Shown: positions 35,229-43,121 of the stretch, in pieces | Layout of the letters: every line of letters starts with the position of its first letter | Position numbering within the stretch: position 1 is the first letter of the stretch | Source: JAGNRR01 sp964409905 | GTDB lineage: Bacteria; Bacteroidota; Bacteroidia; Chitinophagales; Chitinophagaceae | Assembly (NCBI GenBank): GCA_964409905.1 | Contig: CAYPET010000007.1 | Location: forward strand, 40,244 to 104,243 | Length of the DNA stretch: 64,000 nucleotides | Reading direction: 5' to 3' | Notes under the pieces: model-generated | Seen by the model: only the letters and a program-made list of their open reading frames with translations | Told to the model about the DNA's origin: nothing | Database searches by the model: none | Made by a program: the position numbers and the translations under genes

Positions 35229-36218
35229 TCACCTAATCAACTTACCACTTTGGTAAATAATGTTTTGGCTTTGAATAGTATAAATATAAGTTGCCGGCAG
35301 TAAATCAGCTAAGGAATATCTATTGATACCTGTTTGTAATTCTTGCTGCATTAGCTGCTGCCCTTGCATGTTGAACAATGCTATAGTTGCATTTGTCAAC
35401 TCGCTACCCAAGTCAACTGTTATGAAATCACTGCCATTAGTAGGATAAACTTTAGCAATAGGAGCTGATGTTAACAATTGGCGCGTGCCAGTTGGGTTTA
35501 ATACTGCGATTTCATCCACTATTATTTCGGTGCCGTCGTTCACTGTAAATAGGCTGCTTGTGTCAAAAAGAGCAATCGGATTGCCCGATGATATATTTAT
35601 GCGTAGGATATTGGGCGTAAAATTGGGCAGAATATAGTTAAACGGAATAGTAAGTTGCGTCCATGAATTGATATTTGCAGATAGTATAGTATCTGCTGTA
35701 CCGATAATCGTGTCGATTGGACTGCCTGGACGCAAAATCGTAGCGGTAATGAAAGTGCTGTCACCTCCAATAACTGTATTTTTCACGTAAAGCGTCAGGG
35801 CACTTGGGCTAAATGTTATAGGTGTACCGCCACTCTGACCAACATTAAAATTGGCAATGTCTAAACTAAATGTGGTGTTCGACGCAAGAGCAGGATAAAC
35901 CTTGGCCGGCAAGCTAATAACACCTGGCACACCAATAGGGCCTTGTTGTTTAGATATTACACGCATAGCGCCATTACCGCTAAAACCTGGCGACTGTTTG
36001 CGCAATTGTGATTGGTATACATTTAATGAAGGGATTAATTTGCCAAAACCAACAATAAAGGAATCTGTGCATGACCAACCCGCAGGTTCATTCATTTGCA
36101 CAGCGCCTATCAACCCAATGGAGTAGGGGTTCCATGTCTCAAAATCTTCGATAATTTGGGCTGTTGATATCTTACAAAGCAACAGCATTGGGATAAATAA
36201 GAAAACTATCTTTTTCAT
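35229..36218 (-). CDS. Secreted beta-sandwich protein with T9SS tail
   Basis: A 329-residue protein with signal peptide (1-20, ending STAQ), a beta-sandwich domain (about 25-235) with NEPAGWSCTDSF and a C-terminal TEIIVDEIAVL edge strand, and a T9SS type A tail (about 255-329: KVYPTNGSDFITVDL ... YQSGKLIR). The body resembles PCMD or carbohydrate-binding-like domains often found in Bacteroidota, but this is a fold-level guess. It is monocistronic; a TATCTTTA sequence 4 nt before the ATG is a one-mismatch -7 box. Confidence 0.65.
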   Translation of the reverse strand: MKKIVFLFIPMLLLCKISTAQIIEDFETWNPYSIGLIGAVQMNEPAGWSCTDSFIVGFGKLIPSLNVYQSQLRKQSPGFSGNGAMRVISKQQGPIGVPGVISLPAKVYPALASNTTFSLDIANFNVGQSGGTPITFSPSALTLYVKNTVIGGDSTFITATILRPGSPIDTIIGTADTILSANINSWTQLTIPFNYILPNFTPNILRINISSGNPIALFDTSSLFTVNDGTEIIVDEIAVLNPTGTRQLLTSAPIAKVYPTNGSDFITVDLGSELTNATIALFNMQGQQLMQQELQTGINRYSLADLLPATYIYTIQSQNIIYQSGKLIR

Positions 36219-36268
36219 AGTATAAAGATATCCGTTTTACGGAAACTCCAATATATAAATCTTTAACA

Positions 36269-36838
36269 CTATTTGAGATGTTTATCTATATGCTCAAGAG
36301 CATTAAACCAGTCCTCCCCGAATTTTCGAATCAATGGTTCTTTTAAGAACTGGTAGACCGGCACCTGTAATTTCTCACCTAAACTGCACGCAGGAGCACA
36401 TAATTTTTTTCGCGGTTCATAATTCAAAAATTCAGCGGCGGGTGTTTGGGTGTAGAGTATAGGAAAGAGATGACAGGAAATAGGTTTTTTAAAAGCAATT
36501 TTGCCTTCATTGTACGCTTTTTCAATTAGGCATTTTACAATGCCCTGTTCGTCATAATATCCATAAACGCAAATGCCATTTCCTACTGTAGGGGTAACAT
36601 AACTATAATCATCGTCTATCGTATGTGTGCCGGTTTGCTCTACTTCCTTTAATGCAGCCTCGGTCATTTCGTCCTTAATAACAGAAAATGCTGCTTTTAC
36701 TTCTTTCAGCTCTTCTTTTTCCAGAGGTGCGCCAGCATCACCTTCTACACAACAGCCACCTTTGCATCGAGTGAGGTCACAAATAAATTGTTTGTTCAGT
36801 ATCTCATCGGCCACTAATACATCGTCTACTATAATCAT
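36269..36838 (-). CDS. DUF3109 family cysteine-rich protein
   Basis: The 189-residue protein matches DUF3109 over its length: CDLTRCKGGCCVEGD near residues 20-34, ISCHLFPI and the C-terminal KLCAPACSLGEKL. The paired CxxxC and CC motifs resemble the YkgJ zinc/iron-sulphur family. No signal peptide; it should be cytoplasmic. It overlaps gldD by 4 bp, the last gene in an argS-cargo-gldD-DUF3109 operon. The role is unknown; a metal-binding function is likely. Confidence 0.82.
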   Translation of the reverse strand: MIIVDDVLVADEILNKQFICDLTRCKGGCCVEGDAGAPLEKEELKEVKAAFSVIKDEMTEAALKEVEQTGTHTIDDDYSYVTPTVGNGICVYGYYDEQGIVKCLIEKAYNEGKIAFKKPISCHLFPILYTQTPAAEFLNYEPRKKLCAPACSLGEKLQVPVYQFLKEPLIRKFGEDWFNALEHIDKHLK

Positions 36839-37431
36839 CTTGTCCAGCGAATTGATTTTACTAACTTTTGAATATCATCTATCAAAAAATCGTTTACAGG
36901 TTTGAGGCTATCAGCATTGGGGGTTACATCAAAATAAAGTGCACCACGTAAAAAATGTTTAACCGAATCTGTGGCATAAAACTGAAAAACAGAAGCAGAG
37001 TTGCCACCAACGTTATAAAAAACGCCATGCACATTATTTGCAGTATGAAAAACCGGCTCATTAATATAATCGGCTTTTTTGGTATGATAATGACTTAATT
37101 GGTATGAATCTTCCAGCAGTTTATCCAAACTATTCTGTGCTGATATTTCTTTATAACTAATAAATACTTTACCTCCCAAGTCCGTAAAATTCACATTTAT
37201 CCACCATGGGTTTTCTGTTTTCTCATCAAAGAACAAAGTATCTTTCTCAATGATGCTATATACAGGATAATCAAATTGATAAGGGTATCCCGGCATTTCA
37301 AATTTGATATATTTTTTCTCGGGAAATGTTATTTCATAATACCCACGTGGTTTGGGTACAAATACCTCCTCTCTACATGATGTAAAGAAAACCGTTGAAA
37401 TGATCAATAAGAATAAAACATTATTTTTCAT
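36835..37431 (-). CDS. gldD: Gliding motility lipoprotein GldD
   Basis: A 198-residue lipoprotein: signal peptide with lipobox FFTSC (Cys19), then the characteristic VPKPRGYYEITFPEKKY (about 25-41), NPWWINVNF and a C-terminal DFLIDDIQKLVKSIRW helix. GldD is needed for gliding and affects T9SS function in Flavobacterium. Its start overlaps the stop of the upstream propeller cargo gene (TAATG) and its stop overlaps DUF3109, so translation of all three is coupled. The rest of the gld/spr genes are not in this window. Confidence 0.88.
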   Translation of the reverse strand: MKNNVLFLLIISTVFFTSCREEVFVPKPRGYYEITFPEKKYIKFEMPGYPYQFDYPVYSIIEKDTLFFDEKTENPWWINVNFTDLGGKVFISYKEISAQNSLDKLLEDSYQLSHYHTKKADYINEPVFHTANNVHGVFYNVGGNSASVFQFYATDSVKHFLRGALYFDVTPNADSLKPVNDFLIDDIQKLVKSIRWTR

Positions 37432-40232
37432 TAGTGTGCAATCATTATTTTTTGAACTGCTCCTTGATTCCGGTCGGCGTCAAACAAGCCAAGGAAATAC
37501 ATCCCACTGCGTAAATGACTAAGATTAACTGAATAATTAAAACTACCGGCAATATGTAAGCCTAATGATTTACGATATACCAACTGACCGCTCATATTCA
37601 TTATTTGTAAAAGGATGTTGGCTTCGCCCCCGGTGGTAAACGCGTAGTTCAGCTCACCACTTGTAGGTATTGGGTAAATAGCATTAGCAATCAATTGAAT
37701 GGCTGAAGTTACTGGCTGTTGAACCGAAGTGTAATATGATTCAAAAACACCATTACCATGAGTAGCTGCAGCTACAAAACCATCTTGATGCCGCACTTTA
37801 ATGTCTGTCACAATGTTGGCGCCAATAAGTCCCGGACTTTCTTGTGCCCAATCAGTAAGATTAATCTGAGTGTTGATGCTATCGGTACTAAACAACCCGA
37901 TACTTGTACCTGCAAAATATTTTCGGCCATTGGCGGTTTTTAAAATAGCTACAGAACGCACTGATGCCGGACTACCTGAGGGATTATTAGAAGACTCGAG
38001 TGTACCACCGGCAAAATACCAATTTTGTCCACCGTCAGTGGAGTAGACTAAACTTTGTACCCCATAATTTGAATAACACACTAAAACCTTGTTCGCATCG
38101 TCCGGATCAATTGCGATATCATTCACATTGGCACGTGGAGGTAAACGCAATGTGCTAGTTTTAATAAAAACCGGATTGGCACTATTGGCATTTTCTACCC
38201 GGTAAATTTCTTGATTGTTTGTGCCCAGGTAAAGAATATTTGCCGGGCTATTGGATGCCGCCAAACAACTAATACGGGCATAAGTTGTATCATTATTGCT
38301 TGATACAATGTTAGCAGTACTTATTTCGCCAATCTCTTTCCAGGCATCTGCTAATTGGCTATAGTTATTGTTTATTGGGATTTGTGTCAGATTATCTAAT
38401 CGGTATAATTTTCTACCAATGGGCAAATACATGAAATTTTCATCATTCGGATCAACACAAAAAGGATTTATAAAGGCATAATCATTTTTGGATTTACCGG
38501 CAGGATCAATACGGCGTCTGCGCACCATATTGCCTCTGTCGTCAAGCTTCATTTTTACAATTCTTCCCAGCTGTATACTGGTTACCCAAAAATCATTTGT
38601 GCCAGAAATGTAGCCAAAAGCACCATCACCATTTACCGGCATTCTCCAGGCTTGTTGTGGATGATCATTTAAGGTTACAAAATTGCCATTATCTTGCAAG
38701 CCTACCATCATACGCTTGTCACCTTTGTTTTTCTCATCAATATTCACAGTGTAGCATTGAGTGGTCACATATCCCAGGCTGATATCTTGCCAGTTAACGG
38801 TTGAGGCTAAAGCATCATTGGTTTTTTTAATGCCACCATCAGATACCGAGAATATTATTTTTGGGTTGGAGGCAGAAAAATAAACATCATGTTGATCAGG
38901 GTGGTGATTGGGATAAATAGTAAAAAAGGGTAATGCTGTCCCAACGCCATAACCTCCAATTTGTTTGTTTGAAGTAGCTGTATTAAAGGCATTTGTATTT
39001 CTGTACAAATTGGTACCCCCAATAAATATAATATTTGAATTGCCCGGTAATACCCTTATGCATAAATCATAACCGCCCTGACAATTGAATAAATCAAAAG
39101 GACCAATACCTGTAGTTGGTAAATTAGCGGACAAATTATCATAACGTCCACCGCCCGAAGTGGGTGAACCATTTCCGTTTTGGTAGGTATAGCGTAAAAG
39201 AGAAACATATTCCAACACTCCCTCATAATTGGCTGTACCTACAGCATAGGGCGATGTCTTTTCCATTTCGGTAAGGAAGTAAACTATATTTTCATTATTC
39301 GGGTCAATTTCGATAACGGAACGGTTATTTTCTGTAAAATTTGCCGGTGTAATATTTGTCCAGTTTATACCATCGATTGATCTGTAAAATCCGGGAGTGC
39401 CATTACTCTGACTAAATGCAGCATATGCAATGCCGGATTTGCTTACAGCCACATCTGTAAAGTATGATGTGTTACCATTCCCTACAACTGCTGTCCAGCT
39501 ATTCCCACTGTCAACACTGCGATAAACACTACCATAAGTGGCCATATAAACGGCACCATCTGCGGGTGAGGTCACGATACGCCAGCCCCCCTGAAAATTT
39601 ACACTAAAGCCGTCTGCATTACCGCCTGCAGTAGCGCCTAGACTTTGCCAGGTTTCGCCATTATCCAAAGATCGGAACGCCCCATCACCTAAGAAAAACG
39701 CGCCTGTCCCACTGGCACTTGTCCCATATATTTCGCCACTGAGGGCATACCATATTTTTTCGTAACCGGGCCGCTTATCTTGTGCAATACTCACAAAACC
39801 AGGATGGCCATTGGGTGCCGATACCTTTTTCCATGTCTGGCCGCCATCTTTCGTTTGCCATAGCCCACCCGAAACAGCTCCTGCAATAAAATGATTTTCG
39901 TCTAAAATATCAATCGCCATGCTGCGTGTACGACCTCCCACATTCCATGGCCCGCGTAGGCGCCAGTCATTACCTCTTTTGTTAGCGGTTCGAGGGTAAT
40001 TATTCAAAAATGCCAGCTCCTTATATCGAATGCCTTCCGGAATAGTGCCTGTGGTCGGATCCTGCAACATTTCTTTTTCCCATTGTTTTTTTGCAGATGA
40101 TTCATCGGTTGCTATTGTAAAACCTTGAGGCAGTTGAATAGATTGTACAAGTTGAAAAGCAATGAATAATAACAATCCTATCAAGGATAAAAGACTTAGT
40201 GTTTTATATTGTGGTGAAGGTTGTTTAAGCAT
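37431..40232 (-). CDS. Large secreted sialidase/VPS10-like beta-propeller with T9SS tail
   Basis: The 933-residue protein has an N-terminal signal or anchor (15-30), then about 750 residues of BNR/VPS10-like propeller blades with the repeated aspartate box SxDxGxxW: SKDGGQ-like TKDGGQTWKKV, SLDNGETWQSLG, SVDSGNSWTAV and STDGGQNWYFAG. The C-terminus (from about 860, IANAIYPIPTSG) is a T9SS type A sorting domain. It is likely a surface-exposed adhesin or structural protein; the active-site residues of true sialidases are not evident. It sits between argS (2 bp) and gldD (overlap). Confidence 0.8.
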   Translation of the reverse strand: MLKQPSPQYKTLSLLSLIGLLLFIAFQLVQSIQLPQGFTIATDESSAKKQWEKEMLQDPTTGTIPEGIRYKELAFLNNYPRTANKRGNDWRLRGPWNVGGRTRSMAIDILDENHFIAGAVSGGLWQTKDGGQTWKKVSAPNGHPGFVSIAQDKRPGYEKIWYALSGEIYGTSASGTGAFFLGDGAFRSLDNGETWQSLGATAGGNADGFSVNFQGGWRIVTSPADGAVYMATYGSVYRSVDSGNSWTAVVGNGNTSYFTDVAVSKSGIAYAAFSQSNGTPGFYRSIDGINWTNITPANFTENNRSVIEIDPNNENIVYFLTEMEKTSPYAVGTANYEGVLEYVSLLRYTYQNGNGSPTSGGGRYDNLSANLPTTGIGPFDLFNCQGGYDLCIRVLPGNSNIIFIGGTNLYRNTNAFNTATSNKQIGGYGVGTALPFFTIYPNHHPDQHDVYFSASNPKIIFSVSDGGIKKTNDALASTVNWQDISLGYVTTQCYTVNIDEKNKGDKRMMVGLQDNGNFVTLNDHPQQAWRMPVNGDGAFGYISGTNDFWVTSIQLGRIVKMKLDDRGNMVRRRRIDPAGKSKNDYAFINPFCVDPNDENFMYLPIGRKLYRLDNLTQIPINNNYSQLADAWKEIGEISTANIVSSNNDTTYARISCLAASNSPANILYLGTNNQEIYRVENANSANPVFIKTSTLRLPPRANVNDIAIDPDDANKVLVCYSNYGVQSLVYSTDGGQNWYFAGGTLESSNNPSGSPASVRSVAILKTANGRKYFAGTSIGLFSTDSINTQINLTDWAQESPGLIGANIVTDIKVRHQDGFVAAATHGNGVFESYYTSVQQPVTSAIQLIANAIYPIPTSGELNYAFTTGGEANILLQIMNMSGQLVYRKSLGLHIAGSFNYSVNLSHLRSGMYFLGLFDADRNQGAVQKIMIAH

Positions 40233-40234
40233 AA

Positions 40235-42007
40235 TTACATTCGATCTGGAGCGTTAATACCTAATAAAGATAAGGATTGCGCAATTGTTTTTTTTGTAAT
40301 CAAGGCTAGCTTGAGGCGAAGTGCTTTTTTGTTTGCAGATTCGGCAGTGATAATTTTGTGTTGATTTAAAAAACTATTCATTTGCTTGGCAAGATTAAAA
40401 ACGTAGTTGCAAATAATGGACGGATTATACTCCTCAGCAGCCTGCGCTATCATTGTGTTGAACTTTTCCAAGGCAATGATTAAGGCCCGTTCGTCATCAT
40501 TTATTGATTGAACACCCATCTCTTCAATATCACCGGCTTTTTTTAAGATAGAGGATAATCTGGCGTGGGTATATTGCACAAATGGACCAGTGAATCCATG
40601 AAAATCAATGCTCTCTTCCGGATTAAAAATCATTTTCTTTTTTGGGTCAACGCGTAATAAATAAAATTTAAGCGCACCCATCCCAATGGTATGATACAAG
40701 TCTTGCAGTTCTTTATCAGAGAAGCCGTCTACTTTGCCTAATTGCTCTGTATTGTTTTTGGCAATTGCTATCATTTCATCAATCATATCGTCAGCATCGA
40801 CTACTGTGCCCTCCCGACTTTTCATTTTACCGTGTGGCAATTCTACCATGCCATATGATAAGTGATAAATACCATTGGCATATTTTTTACCCAATTTCTC
40901 CAAAATTAGTTTGAGCACTTTCATATGGTAGTTCTGCTCATCTGCAATGACATAAACAGAGCGATCCATTTTTTCCTGTTCATACTTTAAGGCCGCTGTG
41001 CCAATATCTTGCGTGATGTACACCGAAGTGCCATCTGCTCGCAAAACTAATTTTTCATCCAGACCATCTTCTTCAAGATTAATCCAAACACTGCCGTCGT
41101 TTTTTTTATAAAAAACACCTTGTGCCAATCCTTCATCCACACTCTGCTTGCCTAGCAGATACGTTTCAGATTCGTAATAATATCGATCAAAGGAAATTCC
41201 TAGTCGTTTATAGGTTGCATCAAATCCTTTGTAAACCCATGCGTTCATTTTTTTCCAAAGTGCCACAACTTCTTCATCTCCTTCTTCCCATTTTCTTAGC
41301 ATTTGCTGAGCTTCCAGAAAAATAGGGGCATTCCGCTCGGCTTCTTTCTCCGTTTGTCCGGCATCGATTAACTGTTGCATTTGGCTTTTGTAAACCTCAT
41401 TGAATTTTACATAGTAAGCCCCTACAAAATGATCACCCTTCATGTACGCTGTTTCTGGTGTAGCACCGTCGGCAAATTGCTGCCAGGCTATCATGCTTTT
41501 GCAAATATGAATGCCACGGTCATTTATTAGGTTGGCTTTGCAGACATCATATCCATAGTCCTTATAAATACGTGACACGCTATCACCCAAAAAGTTATTT
41601 CTTAAATGTCCGAAATGCAAGGGCTTATTCGTATTGGGGGACGAAAATTCTATCATTATTTTACCTCGTTGAGGCGCTATTGGAATAATTGCATCATGGG
41701 TAGTTGCTTTGGTAACAAAGCTTTCCAAGGCATGTTGTGTAAGGCTTAGATTTAAAAAGCCATTAATCACGTTGTGAGATTCTATAAAATCAGGATAAGT
41801 GTTTTGCAATGCAGCAGCCAATTCCGCTGCAATCTCTGCAGGTTTTTTTCTGGCAATTTTTGATAGCCCAAATGTCACTATTGTATACTCTCCGTCAAAT
41901 TCCGGCTTTGTTTCATTTACATTGATAATGTCATGCTCAGCCTCTTGACCATATAAGGTTTTAACTGCCTCTAAGGCAATTTCTTTAATCTTACTACTAA
42001 AACTCAT
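40235..42007 (-). CDS. argS: Arginyl-tRNA synthetase
   Basis: A 590-residue class I synthetase. The N-terminal additional domain (Arg_tRNA_synt_N) is followed by the HIGH-like motif NKPLHFGHLRNNF (about 130-142) and the KMSK-like region KMKSREGTVV (about 392-401), then the helical anticodon-binding DALR domain with FTGPFVQYTHARLSS. It attaches arginine to tRNA-Arg. The gene starts the leftward operon with a consensus -7 box 20 nt before the ATG, and the stop is 2 bp before the propeller cargo gene, so the cargo and gldD could be co-transcribed with this essential gene. Confidence 0.96.
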   Translation of the reverse strand: MSFSSKIKEIALEAVKTLYGQEAEHDIINVNETKPEFDGEYTIVTFGLSKIARKKPAEIAAELAAALQNTYPDFIESHNVINGFLNLSLTQHALESFVTKATTHDAIIPIAPQRGKIMIEFSSPNTNKPLHFGHLRNNFLGDSVSRIYKDYGYDVCKANLINDRGIHICKSMIAWQQFADGATPETAYMKGDHFVGAYYVKFNEVYKSQMQQLIDAGQTEKEAERNAPIFLEAQQMLRKWEEGDEEVVALWKKMNAWVYKGFDATYKRLGISFDRYYYESETYLLGKQSVDEGLAQGVFYKKNDGSVWINLEEDGLDEKLVLRADGTSVYITQDIGTAALKYEQEKMDRSVYVIADEQNYHMKVLKLILEKLGKKYANGIYHLSYGMVELPHGKMKSREGTVVDADDMIDEMIAIAKNNTEQLGKVDGFSDKELQDLYHTIGMGALKFYLLRVDPKKKMIFNPEESIDFHGFTGPFVQYTHARLSSILKKAGDIEEMGVQSINDDERALIIALEKFNTMIAQAAEEYNPSIICNYVFNLAKQMNSFLNQHKIITAESANKKALRLKLALITKKTIAQSLSLLGINAPDRM

Positions 42008-42027
42008 GGATTCGTAAAAGTTGTGAA

Positions 42028-42035
42028 CAAATGTA
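42028..42035 (-). promoter_or_regulatory. -7 box of argS operon
   Basis: Minus-strand TACATTTG with 20 nt to the argS ATG. It diverges from the lipoprotein promoter at 42068-42075. Confidence 0.5.
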
Positions 42036-42067
42036 ATACAGCCAAATCGAGCTATAATAAAAAAGCT

Positions 42068-42075
42068 TAGATTTG
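42068..42075 (+). promoter_or_regulatory. -7 box of the DUF4249-like lipoprotein gene
   Basis: TAGATTTG lies 5 nt before ATG 42081, implying a leaderless transcript and excluding the GTG at 42075 as start. Confidence 0.5.
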
Positions 42076-42080
42076 TGCGA

Positions 42081-43121
42081 ATGAAAAATTTCTTTCTCTT
42101 TTTGTTTGTGCTGCTTTTCCTGGCCTCTTGTGATGATGATTTTAAAGTTGGGGCTGATTATAAAGAAGTCACTGTAGTTTATGGCTTGCTTGATCATGGA
42201 TCTTTGGTGAATCAGCATTATATAAAAATAACAAAAGGGTTTTATAGTGACGTACAGGATAATTTTCTTTTGGCTTTAAATAAAGATTCGCTCTACTATA
42301 ATGATTTGACTGTGACGATAGAAGAATTAAGTAATGGCAATGTGACACAGACGTTTAATTTAACCAAAGTAGATATTGCAGCACTGCCAAATCCGATAAT
42401 TAAAAGGGAAGGTATTTTCTTGGACAGTCCTAATTATGCATATCAATTTATTGCTCCGTTGGATCCGAGCAGGCAGTACAGATTGCGCGTGGTGAATAAT
42501 GAGACGGGCAAGGTGATTACCGGAGAGACGAATGTTATCAATACCTCAGCCAGCATTTTCAGGGTAATAAGACCCTTTACGCCATTCCCTCAAGTAGATT
42601 TTGCAAACCCAGAACTCAATTATACATTTAGTTGGGTTGCTCCGGCCAATTCAGAACTCTTTGATATCATTATGCGGTTTCACTACAGTGAAAGAGATGT
42701 AGCGGCAGACATTACAGTGAAAAAATATGTTGACTTACCACTGGCCAGATTTGTAGAAAAAAAGGGAACCAACATGAGCTACCGAATGGATAATGAAACA
42801 TTTTATTCTTTATTGACATCCAATATTGGAGCGGCAGATGCCAACACCACAAGACGTGTGGATACTTCGGAGGTTTTCTTTATTGCAGGTGATGCACAAA
42901 TGAAACAATATATAGACGTAAATAATGCTCAGGGAGGATTGACAAATGATCAAATAAAGCCAATTTTCACTAACCTAAGCGGAGAAAACGTACTAGGAAT
43001 ATTTGCATCCAGAGGCACACGCGGTATTGGGTTCACCACTTTTACTGATGCCATGATTGATTCTATAATCAATGGTAGTAGAACCCGAAATTTAAACTTT
43101 GTAGGTGTTAGCTTAGATTAG
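42081..43121 (+). CDS. DUF4249-like lipoprotein
   Basis: Starting at ATG 42081 (346 residues), the protein has a lipoprotein signal ending LFLASC, followed by an acidic DDDF sequence that may act as a surface-export signal like the Bacteroidota lipoprotein export motif. The mature part is beta-rich: TVVYGLLDHGSLVNQHYIKI, then a long Ig-like region. The general pattern fits the DUF4249 group of surface lipoproteins, but similarity is not strong. It converges with lptD, overlapping by 4 bp. Confidence 0.55.
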   Translation: MKNFFLFLFVLLFLASCDDDFKVGADYKEVTVVYGLLDHGSLVNQHYIKITKGFYSDVQDNFLLALNKDSLYYNDLTVTIEELSNGNVTQTFNLTKVDIAALPNPIIKREGIFLDSPNYAYQFIAPLDPSRQYRLRVVNNETGKVITGETNVINTSASIFRVIRPFTPFPQVDFANPELNYTFSWVAPANSELFDIIMRFHYSERDVAADITVKKYVDLPLARFVEKKGTNMSYRMDNETFYSLLTSNIGAADANTTRRVDTSEVFFIAGDAQMKQYIDVNNAQGGLTNDQIKPIFTNLSGENVLGIFASRGTRGIGFTTFTDAMIDSIINGSRTRNLNFVGVSLD

